A DNA stretch of 64,000 nucleotides. Origin: Sulfurovum sp. 16-42-52 (GTDB taxonomy: Bacteria; Campylobacterota; Campylobacteria; Campylobacterales; Sulfurovaceae). A program made the translations under genes and the position numbers. A model generated the notes under the pieces. The model was not told the origin of the DNA. It searched no databases and worked only from the letters and a program-made list of their open reading frames with translations. The stretch is from assembly GCA_002281755.1 (NCBI GenBank), contig NCHB01000005.1, positions 1-64,000 of the forward strand. The letters run 5' to 3'. Shown in pieces: positions 18,778-27,302 of this stretch (the first letter of the stretch is position 1; every line of letters begins with the position of its first letter).

Positions 18778-19136
18778 TTGATCATCTTCCTCCCCTTGTT
18801 TACTATCGCATAGTTAATTATAGCCTTAAATTTACACTTTTGGCATTGCGTTGATTGTCTATTTTGTAATCAATTTATAGTAAAGCAGTAGGTGAAGGGT
18901 TAAACAAGGAGGGGTTAAAGGTTACATTTGAACAGAAATAGAAAATTTAAAAGAAGCAACAAACATGAAAAGTGCTTCTTCTAAAAAAGTCGGACTTAGC
19001 CTGGATAAACATGAAATTTTACAATTTTTGGACAAGGAGTAAAAAATTCCAGAGCAGTCCCGAAAGAACACCTCTTTCTTAATTAAATTATAACTACTGA
19101 CTATAAATCATTGGAAAATAAATAATTAACCAACAA
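18778..19136. other. Intergenic region with minus-strand promoter and a tiny ORF
   Basis: 359 bases. The left part holds the minus-strand TATAAT (18817-18822) of the ATP-grasp gene. The right part holds only a 25-codon frame at 18965-19042 and AT-rich sequence. Confidence 0.5.
18965..19042 (+). CDS. Possible 25-residue ORF, perhaps a gene remnant
   Basis: ATG to TAA frame of 25 codons, hydrophilic, containing KKVGLSLDKHEILQFLDKE-like sequence with normal codon use. No good ribosome site directly upstream. It could be the tail of a decayed gene or chance. Reported because it looks more protein-like than the surrounding DNA. Confidence 0.2.
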   Translation: MKSASSKKVGLSLDKHEILQFLDKE

Positions 19137-20207
19137 CTAACACAAAGAGACTCCCAAACCCGAACCATCACTGAGGATAATCTCGCTTTCGTTAAACACA
19201 ATAGAAGTTTGTACAGGATGTGAAGCCAACAGACTCACCGCATCCAGATCCAGCATCGTAATCACATCTGCCTTCGCCGAAGCTACATGCACACCAGCAG
19301 CCACAGCGATAGGTCCTTCAAGCATACAGCCCATCATACACTTCACGCCAAACTCTTTTGCGAGGTCTGCAAGCTTGAGCGCTTCTGTGATGCCCGCTGT
19401 TTTGGCAAGTTTGATGTTTACATAGTCGATAGCCTGCATCTCAAGAAGTTTTTTGGCATCTTTGAGACTAAAGATACTCTCATCTGCCAGCAGGGGGGTC
19501 TGCACCCTTTCTTTGATGTATTTTAGTCCCTCAATGTCATCTGCAGGTACAGGTTGTTCTATAAACTCAGCAACGATATCTTTGTTCTCTATGGTATGCA
19601 ACAGTTTCACTGCATCCTCAGCACGCCAGCCCTGATTGGCATCGAGCCTAAGTGTGATGTCTTTACCTAGAGCTTCATGCAGCGCGATGATACGCTCCGC
19701 ATCTTTTTGCGGATTCTCACCTATCTTTATCTTTAAAGTCTTGTACCCAAGTCCCACCGCGTGAAGGCTGTCTGTTATCATCTGTTGTGTATCGCCCATA
19801 CTGATGGTAATATCGGTCGTAAACACCGTTTGAGAACCGCCCAACATACGAAAAAGCGGGAGTTTTTGTGCTTTAGCCTTTAAATCATACAAGGCTATCT
19901 CAAGTGCTGATTTGGCCGTGGTATTTTTAACAATTAAGGTATGTACAACTTTAAGTAACCCATCAAAATCTTCTATCTCTCGACCGAGCAGATGGGGCTT
20001 GATGAACTCAATCGTCGCCATCATCGACCCTATGGTCTCCCCAGTTATCTGTGGTGTAGGCGCTCCCTCACCATACCCCACCAATCCATTGTCGCACTCT
20101 ATAATGACAACCAGATCTTCCAATGCTTCAACACGGCGCAAGGCAGTAACAAAAGGCGTTTTGAGCGGGGCTTTGAGTAGGGTAGTACGGATGGCGGTTA
20201 TTTTCAT
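19137..20207 (-). CDS. Dipeptide epimerase (enolase superfamily)
   Basis: 356 residues. Muconate-lactonizing-subgroup layout: N-terminal capping domain, then the barrel with LKIKIG (Lys-x-Lys near 160), metal ligands Asp in LRLDANQGW, Glu in EFIEQP and Asp in LLADES, and Lys in VNIKLAKTAG. This matches L-Ala-D/L-Glu epimerases such as YkfB/YcjG, which interconvert peptidoglycan-derived dipeptides. The exact dipeptide cannot be read. It lies near the ATP-grasp cluster, which may or may not be meaningful. The ParE-like toxin gene begins upstream on the same strand. Confidence 0.83.
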   Translation of the reverse strand: MKITAIRTTLLKAPLKTPFVTALRRVEALEDLVVIIECDNGLVGYGEGAPTPQITGETIGSMMATIEFIKPHLLGREIEDFDGLLKVVHTLIVKNTTAKSALEIALYDLKAKAQKLPLFRMLGGSQTVFTTDITISMGDTQQMITDSLHAVGLGYKTLKIKIGENPQKDAERIIALHEALGKDITLRLDANQGWRAEDAVKLLHTIENKDIVAEFIEQPVPADDIEGLKYIKERVQTPLLADESIFSLKDAKKLLEMQAIDYVNIKLAKTAGITEALKLADLAKEFGVKCMMGCMLEGPIAVAAGVHVASAKADVITMLDLDAVSLLASHPVQTSIVFNESEIILSDGSGLGVSLC

Positions 20208-20219
20208 CTGGAAGTCCTA

Positions 20220-20510
20220 TTAATTTCTGTCTTTCCAGTAGTTTGGTTTTCTGTTTAGTTGCATGACAGCTAAAATAATTATTGCATTATCTCTTTGATA
20301 ATAAATTACTCCAAATGGAAATCTATTGGTTAAACATCTTCTTATATCTCCATCTAACTTTTGCCAAGCAGTTGGATATTCTAAAATTCTCTGGATTGTT
20401 TTATGAACTTCATAGGCAAACTCTAAGCCAAGTCCATCTTGACATTCTTGATAATAATTAACCGAGGCATTTAATTCTAGTTCTGCATCTGGGTGGAAAG
20501 AGTAGGTCAT
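20220..20510 (-). CDS. ParE/RelE-superfamily toxin
   Basis: 96 residues. HPDAELELNASVNYYQE and the C-terminal RFPFGVIYYQRDNAIIILAV are typical of ParE toxins (gyrase poisons) of the type II class. Its ATG directly abuts the antitoxin stop, so the pair is co-translated. Whether the target is gyrase or mRNA is not readable from sequence. Confidence 0.82.
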   Translation of the reverse strand: MTYSFHPDAELELNASVNYYQECQDGLGLEFAYEVHKTIQRILEYPTAWQKLDGDIRRCLTNRFPFGVIYYQRDNAIIILAVMQLNRKPNYWKDRN

Positions 20511-20744
20511 CTATGATTGAAGTCTTTGAGATATTTTTTGAAAAACTTCATCTCCATCAATCAGAGAGACTTGATTCGATTCGATTTCATATTTTCTTTT
20601 ATGCGCTTCATTTATCCATAGTGCATCTATTGAACTGTTCACCGGTGTAATGCTAGCCAATATCCTATCAACAATCTTAGTTTTTAAATCTATGGGTAAA
20701 AGATCAATCTCATCAAAGAGTTCTTCTTGATTTAAAGCTAACAT
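20511..20744 (-). CDS. Addiction-module antidote (TIGR02574-like)
   Basis: 77 residues, helical and acidic, with the N-terminal pattern LPIDLKTKIVDRILASI and a middle IDALWINEAHKRKYEIE typical of the small addiction-module component family that pairs with ParE-type toxins. First gene of the pair; probably binds and neutralises the toxin and represses the operon. Confidence 0.8.
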   Translation of the reverse strand: MLALNQEELFDEIDLLPIDLKTKIVDRILASITPVNSSIDALWINEAHKRKYEIESNQVSLIDGDEVFQKISQRLQS

Positions 20745-20814
20745 AATAAAATCCTTTTTATGAATATATATGATTTTATCAAAATAATGTAAATTTTTGA
20801 TAAGTTTATTTTTA

Positions 20815-20843
20815 CTCGTTTCCCATCGGGACGTTGAAACGAG
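20815..20843. repeat. Solitary 8-bp inverted repeat between antitoxin and DUF819 gene
   Basis: CTCGTTTC at 20815-20822 pairs perfectly with GAAACGAG at 20836-20843 around a 13-base loop. It lies 18 bases beyond the DUF819 stop, so it could end that transcript, but no U-tract follows on either strand. The GTTTC...GAAAC ends resemble CRISPR repeats, yet there is only one copy. Confidence 0.45.
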
Positions 20844-20860
20844 AAAGATATATAATGATA

Positions 20861-22027
20861 CTACACCCCACCCATCATCTCCAAAATCTTACCCACCATC
20901 AAACCACCAAAAGTTCCGATGATGTAGCCCATCATTGCCATGAGTACACCGATGGGGATAAGGGCTTTGGAGTAAGCTGAAGCCAAGATGGGGGCGGAGG
21001 CGACACCACCGATGTTTGCCAAAGAGGCTACACCGATGCTAAAGAGGTCGAGCTTGAACAGTTTGGCAAAAAGTATCATGAGTGTGGCATGGATGGCAAG
21101 TACGATGACCCCTGCAAATATGTACAACGGTGCTTGTGTAAGCTCTGCAAAATTAGCACGGCTGGCGATGAGTGCCACTATGAGGTAGAGCATACTGTTT
21201 GAGACGATGTCCGCACCTCCTATCTTGGCTAGGGGGGTCATGGCAAGGAGTATGCCACCCAGTGTCGCGATGATGATTACCCATGTCTGCTCGTCAAGAA
21301 AAGAAGTTACGGGAAGCACAGAAGCGCCATACTGTGACAAGGTAGAGACAAGTAAAGAGACCGAAAGCAAGAAAAATACAGAAGGAAAATCAACACTTTC
21401 TTTTTGGGCATCTTTCTTTATGAGTCTTGTGCCAACTTCATCTATGATGGAGGTATCTGCTTTACTCCAAACATTGAAACGCTTAGCAAAAGGTACGAGC
21501 GCCAACAGTATCATCACCCATAACGCGTAGTCTATGGAGTCTATTAGCAAGGTGTATCCCATTGCTGAATCAGGTACATCAAGAGCACCTTGTATGGCTA
21601 TCATATTGCCCGTACCGCCCATCCAAGAGCCACAGAGTGCGGCAAAGGGTTTCCATGCTTCAGGTGGAAAATAGGTTTGAAAAAGAGCAAACATCCCGAT
21701 AAATCCGATCGCGATACTGAATGAAGCCAAAAAAAACGTGGCTAACATTTTTTTACCCATTTTCACGATCTCTCTTAGGTCTGCACTAAGAAGCATTAGA
21801 AAAATCATTGCAGGCAAAAGGTTGGTTTTGAGTGCCACATAAGTGTTGGTAATTGATGCGTTTTTTTGCCACAAACCAAAAGTGGAAAAGAGCATCACAA
21901 CAAAATAGAGTATCACTATGGCAGGAAGATAGGCAAAGATCTTGGAATGTGTCTTTTTCTCCAAAAATACAAGAGAAGCTGCTGTCACCATTAACACGGC
22001 AACATAGACAAATCCGTTTTCTATCAT
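20861..22027 (-). CDS. DUF819 family membrane protein
   Basis: 388 residues with about ten to eleven membrane segments. The family (YjcL-like) resembles secondary transporters with two inverted halves; GSWMGGTGNMIAIQ near residue 130 and a similar Gly-rich ANIGGVASAPI in the second half fit that. Substrate unknown. Single gene preceded by AAGGA. Confidence 0.78.
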   Translation of the reverse strand: MIENGFVYVAVLMVTAASLVFLEKKTHSKIFAYLPAIVILYFVVMLFSTFGLWQKNASITNTYVALKTNLLPAMIFLMLLSADLREIVKMGKKMLATFFLASFSIAIGFIGMFALFQTYFPPEAWKPFAALCGSWMGGTGNMIAIQGALDVPDSAMGYTLLIDSIDYALWVMILLALVPFAKRFNVWSKADTSIIDEVGTRLIKKDAQKESVDFPSVFFLLSVSLLVSTLSQYGASVLPVTSFLDEQTWVIIIATLGGILLAMTPLAKIGGADIVSNSMLYLIVALIASRANFAELTQAPLYIFAGVIVLAIHATLMILFAKLFKLDLFSIGVASLANIGGVASAPILASAYSKALIPIGVLMAMMGYIIGTFGGLMVGKILEMMGGV

Positions 22028-22140
22028 AATATTCCTTAATATTAAAGCAATGCATCTCTGTTTTGGGATGTATTATATATTAAAAAACGATTAACCTTGA
22101 TTTTTTACAATTTCACTATACCATTTATAGCAAGGAGCAC

Positions 22141-22746
22141 ATGATGTTCGGTCAAAAACTATCATTTTTACTCTTGCCTTTGATGCTTGGAGGCACTTTG
22201 CAGGCAAATGATCCTTTTGGTGATGATATCTTTAGAGAAATGTACCAGATGCAAAAAGAGATGGACAAACTCTTTGAACGGATGCATCAACGCGCACAAG
22301 ATCGTACACAGCACTTTAGCAATACGCCGCATGCTTCTTTGAGTGGCACTTCTGCTCTACTTGAGGATAAAGGCGGATATTATGAATACAATACACAGAT
22401 TAAAGAAAACCAAGACAGTCAAATCTCTGTCACTATCGAAAATGGTATCTTACACATGAAAGTTAGTACAGACTCAAGCAAAAAAGAAAATCAAACCCAA
22501 GAGCATTTTGTCAGTATGATACAGCGAAGCCAATCGTTACCAAGTGATGCAGATGCCGGTACGCTTAAAAGTGAATTTAAAAATGGCTTTCTTATCATAA
22601 CCCTGCAGAAAAAACAGCAAGAAGTAAACACAAGTGCACAGCCTCTACCAGTACCACAAACAAACAATGAGTCAAAAGGTAAGAACTCAAGTCAAGAAAA
22701 CAACACTACAAAAATAACAGTGCCCCACACCAGTTCTCATGCTTGA
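22141..22746 (+). CDS. Exported Hsp20/alpha-crystallin-like protein
   Basis: 201 residues. A signal peptide of about 22 residues ends LQA. Next comes a Met-rich helix (DDIFREMYQMQKEMDKLFER), as in the N-terminal arm of small heat-shock proteins, then an alpha-crystallin-like beta core (residues 80-160) ending in the ADAGTLKSEFKNGFLIITL pattern, and a Ser/Asn-rich tail. Hsp20 proteins are normally cytoplasmic holdases; this one is predicted periplasmic. AAGGAG precedes two adjacent ATG codons, so the start may be 22141 or 22144. Transcribed alone. Confidence 0.72.
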   Translation: MMFGQKLSFLLLPLMLGGTLQANDPFGDDIFREMYQMQKEMDKLFERMHQRAQDRTQHFSNTPHASLSGTSALLEDKGGYYEYNTQIKENQDSQISVTIENGILHMKVSTDSSKKENQTQEHFVSMIQRSQSLPSDADAGTLKSEFKNGFLIITLQKKQQEVNTSAQPLPVPQTNNESKGKNSSQENNTTKITVPHTSSHA

Positions 22747-22785
22747 AAAAAATAGGATTCAAGTGTACAGTATGTTTTAAATTTT

Positions 22786-22794
22786 TGCTACAAT
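22786..22794 (+). promoter_or_regulatory. Extended -10 promoter of aqpZ
   Basis: TGCTACAAT, one change from the TGCTATAAT boxes elsewhere in the window, 37 bases before the aquaporin start, which has an AAAGGA site. Confidence 0.45.
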
Positions 22795-22831
22795 AACCTG
22801 TTTTATCAACTTAATTGCACAAAGGAAGAAC

Positions 22832-23524
22832 ATGACATTGGGTAAAAAATTGGGTGCTGAATTTTTCGGTACATTTTGGTTGGTTTTAGGTGGGTGTGGT
22901 TCAGCGGTTTTGGCTGCAGGATTTCCAGAACTGGGCATCGGTTTTATGGGTGTTGCTTTTGCTTTTGGTCTGACGGTGCTTACAATGGCGTACGCAGTAG
23001 GGCACATATCAGGCGGTCATTTTAACCCAGCAGTTTCTTTTGGACTTTGGTCAGCAGGCAGATTTGAAACCAAAGAACTCCTTCCGTACATCGCCGCACA
23101 AGTCATAGGCGGTGCAACCGGTGCGTTTGTACTCTATATGATCGCTTCAGGGCAGGCAGGTTTTGAAGCAGGTGGTTTTGCAAGCAATGGTTACGGTGAA
23201 CTTTCTCCGGGTAAATATAGCCTTGTCTCAGTCATCATTGCTGAAGTAGTACTCACATTTATGTTTTTGTTTATCATTTTGGGTGCGACTGACGAAAAAG
23301 CACCAGCAGGGTTTGCACCTATCGCGATTGGGCTTGGATTGACACTGATTCACCTTATCTCTATCCCTGTGTCTAACACTTCAGTAAACCCTGCACGTAG
23401 TACGGCTGCTGCACTCTTTGCCGATACTGCAGCACTTTCCCAAGTTTGGGTATTTTGGGCTGCACCTATTGCTGGGGCACTCTTGGCGGGTATCGTATGG
23501 AAATTTTTCGCAAGCTCTAAATAA
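22832..23524 (+). CDS. aqpZ: Aquaporin Z-type water channel
   Basis: 230 residues, six membrane segments. Both half-helix motifs are intact: NPAVSFGLW near residue 67 and [10 protein letters not shown] near 187. The selectivity-filter region is AqpZ-like (SVNPARS) rather than glycerol-channel-like. Conducts water across the inner membrane. Followed by a strong hairpin and then the cardiolipin synthase gene with its own promoter. Confidence 0.9.
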   Translation: MTLGKKLGAEFFGTFWLVLGGCGSAVLAAGFPELGIGFMGVAFAFGLTVLTMAYAVGHISGGHFNPAVSFGLWSAGRFETKELLPYIAAQVIGGATGAFVLYMIASGQAGFEAGGFASNGYGELSPGKYSLVSVIIAEVVLTFMFLFIILGATDEKAPAGFAPIAIGLGLTLIHLISIPVSNTSVNPARSTAAALFADTAALSQVWVFWAAPIAGALLAGIVWKFFASSK

Positions 23525-23536
23525 AATACTCCTCTT

Positions 23537-23568
23537 AGAAAGTCAAGTCGTAACCGCATTGACTTTCT
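23537..23568 (+). terminator. Terminator hairpin after aqpZ
   Basis: AGAAAGTCAA at 23537 pairs perfectly with TTGACTTTCT at 23559, a 10-bp stem with a 12-base loop, then a C/T-rich run. It lies just past the aqpZ stop and before a new promoter. Confidence 0.65.
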
Positions 23569-23581
23569 CCCTCTTGCTTTG

Positions 23582-23590
23582 TGTTATAAT
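23582..23590 (+). promoter_or_regulatory. Extended -10 promoter of cardiolipin synthase gene
   Basis: TGTTATAAT, consensus extended -10, 24 bases before the coding start; GTAAGGA is the ribosome site. Confidence 0.55.
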
Positions 23591-23613
23591 CACTGTTATT
23601 GTAAGGATCTTAA

Positions 23614-25020
23614 ATGGATATAACACCTTTATCTATTGTATTTACCTATGTTTTGGTACTGCTTGGGGGGATTCTTATCTTCTCTGCAGTGGGTCACATA
23701 CTCTATCAGAAACGTTCACCCACAAGTATGCTCTCGTGGATGCTTTCCATTTTTATACTTCCCTATATTGTTGCACCTTTGTACTTTCTCATCGGCATAC
23801 GAAAACGTGAATCCAAAACCAAAAAAGAGTATGTCACCTTTGATGACAGAGAACAGACTGCCTCTTACGAATCAAACGATCCGCATCATGCGCTGCAAAA
23901 TCTCTTACACCAAAACGGCATCCCTCCTGCGACCAAAGGCAATACCTTTACACTGATTACCGATAGTACAGAAGCGTATAGGTTCATGCTTGAACAGATA
24001 AAACGTGCAGAATATGAGATCGATTTTTGTACCTATGTTTTTGAGTTTGATGTCACAACAAAAGTGTTGCTTGAAGCATTGACCCAAAAAGCCAAAGAGG
24101 GTGTCAAAGTCAGGCTTCTTTTAGATCTGGTGGGTTCTTTGGCTGCCAATTTTAGTCAAAAAGGCTTTAAAGCCCTGAGGGATGCTGGCGGTGAGGTCGC
24201 TTTTTTTACCCCCATGCTCAAAAGACCGTTTCAAAACTATGTCAATCTTAGAAACCACCGTAAAATTTATCTTTTTGACCAAAAAATACTACTCAGCGGC
24301 GGTATGAATCTGAGTAACGACTATATGGGTGAAGAGGAGCAAACGAAACGCTGGGAAGATTTGCTCTATTGTCTCGAAGGTCCGTCTGTGTACCATTTTT
24401 ATCATATCTTTCAAAACGACTGGGCATTTGCAACCAAAGAAGAACTCAGTAGCCAACTGCGCTGTGTGGAAGTCTTTGAAGGAGATACCACTGCGCAGGT
24501 TGTACCCTCAGGACCGGATATCCAAAGGGATGCCCTGTATGAAGCACTTTTAAATGCCATATACAATGCCAAAGAACGAATTTGGATTGTCACTCCGTAT
24601 TTTGTTCCCGATGAAAACATGATACAAGCGCTCATCATCGCGCATCATAAAGGGGTGGACGTCAAACTTATCACGCCTAAAGATTCGGATCATCTGCTGG
24701 CTGATATGGGAAGAAGCCCGTATATGCGTGAGCTTGATGAGATCGGTGCAGATGTGGTACTGTATGAAGGCAAGATGCTCCACGCCAAAGCCATACTCTT
24801 TGACCACACCGGCGGTATGGTAGGCTCGGTCAATTTTGACAACCGCAGTCTTTTTCTCAACTATGAAGTGGTCACTTTTGTCTATTCTGCAGCCTTCATC
24901 CAGAGCATGGAGACTTGGATGAAAGGTTTGATGGCACAATCAACTAGAGGCATAAACAAACCATCTAAACTGCGTGAAGCACTGGAAAACATCATGAAAG
25001 TATTTGCGCCGTTGCTGTAA
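23614..25020 (+). CDS. cls: Cardiolipin synthase
   Basis: 468 residues. Two N-terminal membrane helices (residues 5-25 and 40-60), then a phospholipase D superfamily enzyme with two HxKx4D motifs: HRKIYLFD near residue 215 and HAKAILFD near 390, each followed by a G-x-N stretch. It joins two phosphatidylglycerol molecules to make cardiolipin at the inner membrane. Length and layout are standard for bacterial Cls. Single gene with its own promoter. Confidence 0.9.
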   Translation: MDITPLSIVFTYVLVLLGGILIFSAVGHILYQKRSPTSMLSWMLSIFILPYIVAPLYFLIGIRKRESKTKKEYVTFDDREQTASYESNDPHHALQNLLHQNGIPPATKGNTFTLITDSTEAYRFMLEQIKRAEYEIDFCTYVFEFDVTTKVLLEALTQKAKEGVKVRLLLDLVGSLAANFSQKGFKALRDAGGEVAFFTPMLKRPFQNYVNLRNHRKIYLFDQKILLSGGMNLSNDYMGEEEQTKRWEDLLYCLEGPSVYHFYHIFQNDWAFATKEELSSQLRCVEVFEGDTTAQVVPSGPDIQRDALYEALLNAIYNAKERIWIVTPYFVPDENMIQALIIAHHKGVDVKLITPKDSDHLLADMGRSPYMRELDEIGADVVLYEGKMLHAKAILFDHTGGMVGSVNFDNRSLFLNYEVVTFVYSAAFIQSMETWMKGLMAQSTRGINKPSKLREALENIMKVFAPLL

Positions 25021-25185
25021 CAGTATTTTGTTTTAGTCATTTTATTGTTCAGTTTATTTGATTGTTTTTCTAAAAAACATCTATTTTTCTTATTTTTTAT
25101 TGTTATTTTGCTCAAAAAAAGCACTATTTTTTTAAGATTGAACACTTAAAGGTTATACTTTAATCGTTCAAATGAAAGGAGAAGC

Positions 25186-26529
25186 GTGAAAAAAATATTA
25201 TTATCAACAATAGTATTTACACTCTGTGCGCATCCTGCCGACTCTTTGGAAGAGATGTTCAAAGAGGGTGTGGCGCATGGCGATATACGGTACTATTATA
25301 TACACACAGACAAGGAAAATGCAGCTAAAGAGAGTTCTGCCCATGCCAATTCGTTGGGCGGGACACTCAGTTATACCACTGCGCAGTACAATGGTTTCAA
25401 GACGGGTGTCACAGCCATGACCACAAACGGTTTTTTGCTTCCTGACTCGGTAGATGCGTCCATCATCGGAAGAGATAACGGTGTGCGATTGGAAAATGAC
25501 CCAAGCGGTGATGTAGCTCAAGAGAGTTTTACGGTTTTAGGTGAAGCGTTTATCGCGTATGCCTATCAAGATCTTGACTTGCAGTACGGAAGAAAAGTTC
25601 TTAAAACACCCCTCATAGATGCCAAAGATGTGCGCATGCTACCCTCAGCTGTTCAAGGTGCATTTGGAGACTACAAGGCTTCAGACACGCTCAAACTGGG
25701 TGCTTTGTACTTAACGGACTTTAAACAGCGTACCTCTAGTGAATTTATCAATATCATTGAGCATGCACTGGGTGCTTACACCCAAGCAGTCACCGGTCAC
25801 ACCAAAGGGGATGTGGTCGCTTTGGATGCACAGTATCAACAAGAGGGACTCACTGCCTCGGTTTATGACTATTATGCACAAGATTTTCTTAACTCAGTTT
25901 ATCTTGAAGCAGGGTATAAATCAACATTGAATGATGAATGGTCTTATGGGCTTTCGGGTCAGTATATCCATCAGTCCAGCATCGGCAATGCGCAAAACAA
26001 TTTAGCACAGGCTGTTTCAGTGACCGGCGGCGAAAAGATTGGCTCAAACGCTTTGGGTGCAAACTTCGTGGCAGGGCATGGTGAATCGAATTTTGGCTTA
26101 GCCCTCACTAAAGTACTGAGTGATGATGCAAAACATGATTCATTGGTGCTGGCATGGGATGGAACACCACTCTACACCAACATGATTACCTCCAATGACC
26201 TTTTCCAGTCAAACTACGGAAAATCACTCACAGCAGACAGTGTCTATATCGGCGGTACAAGAGGGATTAGGTTGGTTTATGCGCAAGGCTATGATTTTAC
26301 GGGTTACACAGGGTTTAAATCTGAACTCTCTTACCTTAATGCAGCCAACAGCCAATTTGCTCACGACCAAAACGATTTGAATGCCGTTGTCTCTTACGCA
26401 GTAGGTCATTTCTCTTTGGCACTCAAAGGCATTTGGGTCAATAACCCAGTTTCACAGTCGGCTACAGGCTCAATCACACAGGATGATTCACTGACACAAT
26501 ACCGCGTCATTGCAAACTATACATTTTAA
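25186..26529 (+). CDS. OprD-like outer-membrane porin
   Basis: 447 residues with a signal peptide of about 20 residues. The mature part has alternating beta-strand character, a strand ending in aromatic residues (YRVIANYTF) at the C-terminus as needed for BAM assembly, and QDLDLQYGRKVLKTPLI near residue 130, which resembles the OprD family. It forms a diffusion channel; substrate unknown. Followed after 14 bases by carbonic anhydrase, so possibly co-transcribed. Confidence 0.75.
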   Translation: MKKILLSTIVFTLCAHPADSLEEMFKEGVAHGDIRYYYIHTDKENAAKESSAHANSLGGTLSYTTAQYNGFKTGVTAMTTNGFLLPDSVDASIIGRDNGVRLENDPSGDVAQESFTVLGEAFIAYAYQDLDLQYGRKVLKTPLIDAKDVRMLPSAVQGAFGDYKASDTLKLGALYLTDFKQRTSSEFINIIEHALGAYTQAVTGHTKGDVVALDAQYQQEGLTASVYDYYAQDFLNSVYLEAGYKSTLNDEWSYGLSGQYIHQSSIGNAQNNLAQAVSVTGGEKIGSNALGANFVAGHGESNFGLALTKVLSDDAKHDSLVLAWDGTPLYTNMITSNDLFQSNYGKSLTADSVYIGGTRGIRLVYAQGYDFTGYTGFKSELSYLNAANSQFAHDQNDLNAVVSYAVGHFSLALKGIWVNNPVSQSATGSITQDDSLTQYRVIANYTF

Positions 26530-26543
26530 ATAAAGGAAATACT

Positions 26544-27266
26544 ATGAAAAAAACACTTCTCATCACAAGCTCACTTGCACTTTTAAGCATCATGTCACAT
26601 GCATCTGAGCATGAAAAACACTGGGATTATGCACAAAATGGACCGACACACTGGCAAGAGTTTTCAAAAACCTGTGGAGAGGGGCATGCACAATCCCCCA
26701 TCAACATCGTACCGGGTAAAACCGTTCAGGTAAACCCTAAGTATAAACTGCATTTGCATGAAGATGTGCATACTACAGCCGATGTCATCGACAATGGACA
26801 CTCCATTCAGGTGACTCCAAAAGTAGGGGGTACGGTTGACTTTAACGGTGAAGTTTTTCACCTCACGCAGTTTCACTTTCATGGAAAAAGCGAACACACC
26901 ATCAATGGAAAACGTTATGACCTCGTAGCACACCTTGTGCACCAAAACCCCAAAACCAAACAGTTGGCTGTCATCGCAGTTTTCTTTGAAGAGGGAAAAA
27001 ACAATCCAATCTTAGATAATATCTTGGGCAACATAGGTCAAACCATCAAAGTAGACCCACAAGATATCTTACCTGCAGACACGGCGCATTACTATCATTA
27101 TGTTGGCTCATTGACTACGCCTCCATGTAGTGAAAATGTTCAGTGGTATCTACTCAAAACACCGATGACTGCCTCCAAAGAGCAGATTGAAGCGTTTAGA
27201 AAATATTATGTTGACAACGAGCGTCCGGTACAAAAACTATTTGATCGTCCTGTTGAGGCACTCTAG
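26544..27266 (+). CDS. cah: Alpha-class carbonic anhydrase, periplasmic
   Basis: 240 residues with a signal peptide of about 20 residues. The sequence HWDYAQNGPTHW, AQSPINI, the zinc ligands in QFHFHGKSEHT and the third His in HLVH, and the LTTPPCSENVQW segment are all typical alpha-CA. It interconverts CO2 and bicarbonate in the periplasm, useful for acid adaptation or carbon supply in an autotroph. Two-gene unit with the porin. Catalytic residues look complete. Confidence 0.92.
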   Translation: MKKTLLITSSLALLSIMSHASEHEKHWDYAQNGPTHWQEFSKTCGEGHAQSPINIVPGKTVQVNPKYKLHLHEDVHTTADVIDNGHSIQVTPKVGGTVDFNGEVFHLTQFHFHGKSEHTINGKRYDLVAHLVHQNPKTKQLAVIAVFFEEGKNNPILDNILGNIGQTIKVDPQDILPADTAHYYHYVGSLTTPPCSENVQWYLLKTPMTASKEQIEAFRKYYVDNERPVQKLFDRPVEAL

Positions 27267-27273
27267 TAGCATT

Positions 27274-27302
27274 GCAAAGAAAAGTTTTTACTTTTTCTTT
27301 GC
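27274..27302 (+). terminator. Shared hairpin at convergent ends of cah and helicase gene
   Basis: GCAAAGAAAAGT at 27274 pairs with ACTTTTTCTTTGC ending 27302 (one bulged T). A T-rich stretch follows on the plus strand. The hairpin overlaps the last lysine codons and stop of the convergent DEAD-box helicase, so the helicase Lys-rich tail is partly dictated by it. Confidence 0.55.

Noticed and set aside
20815-20843. CRISPR array
   Set aside because: Only one repeat-like hairpin, no spacers, no cas genes anywhere in the window.
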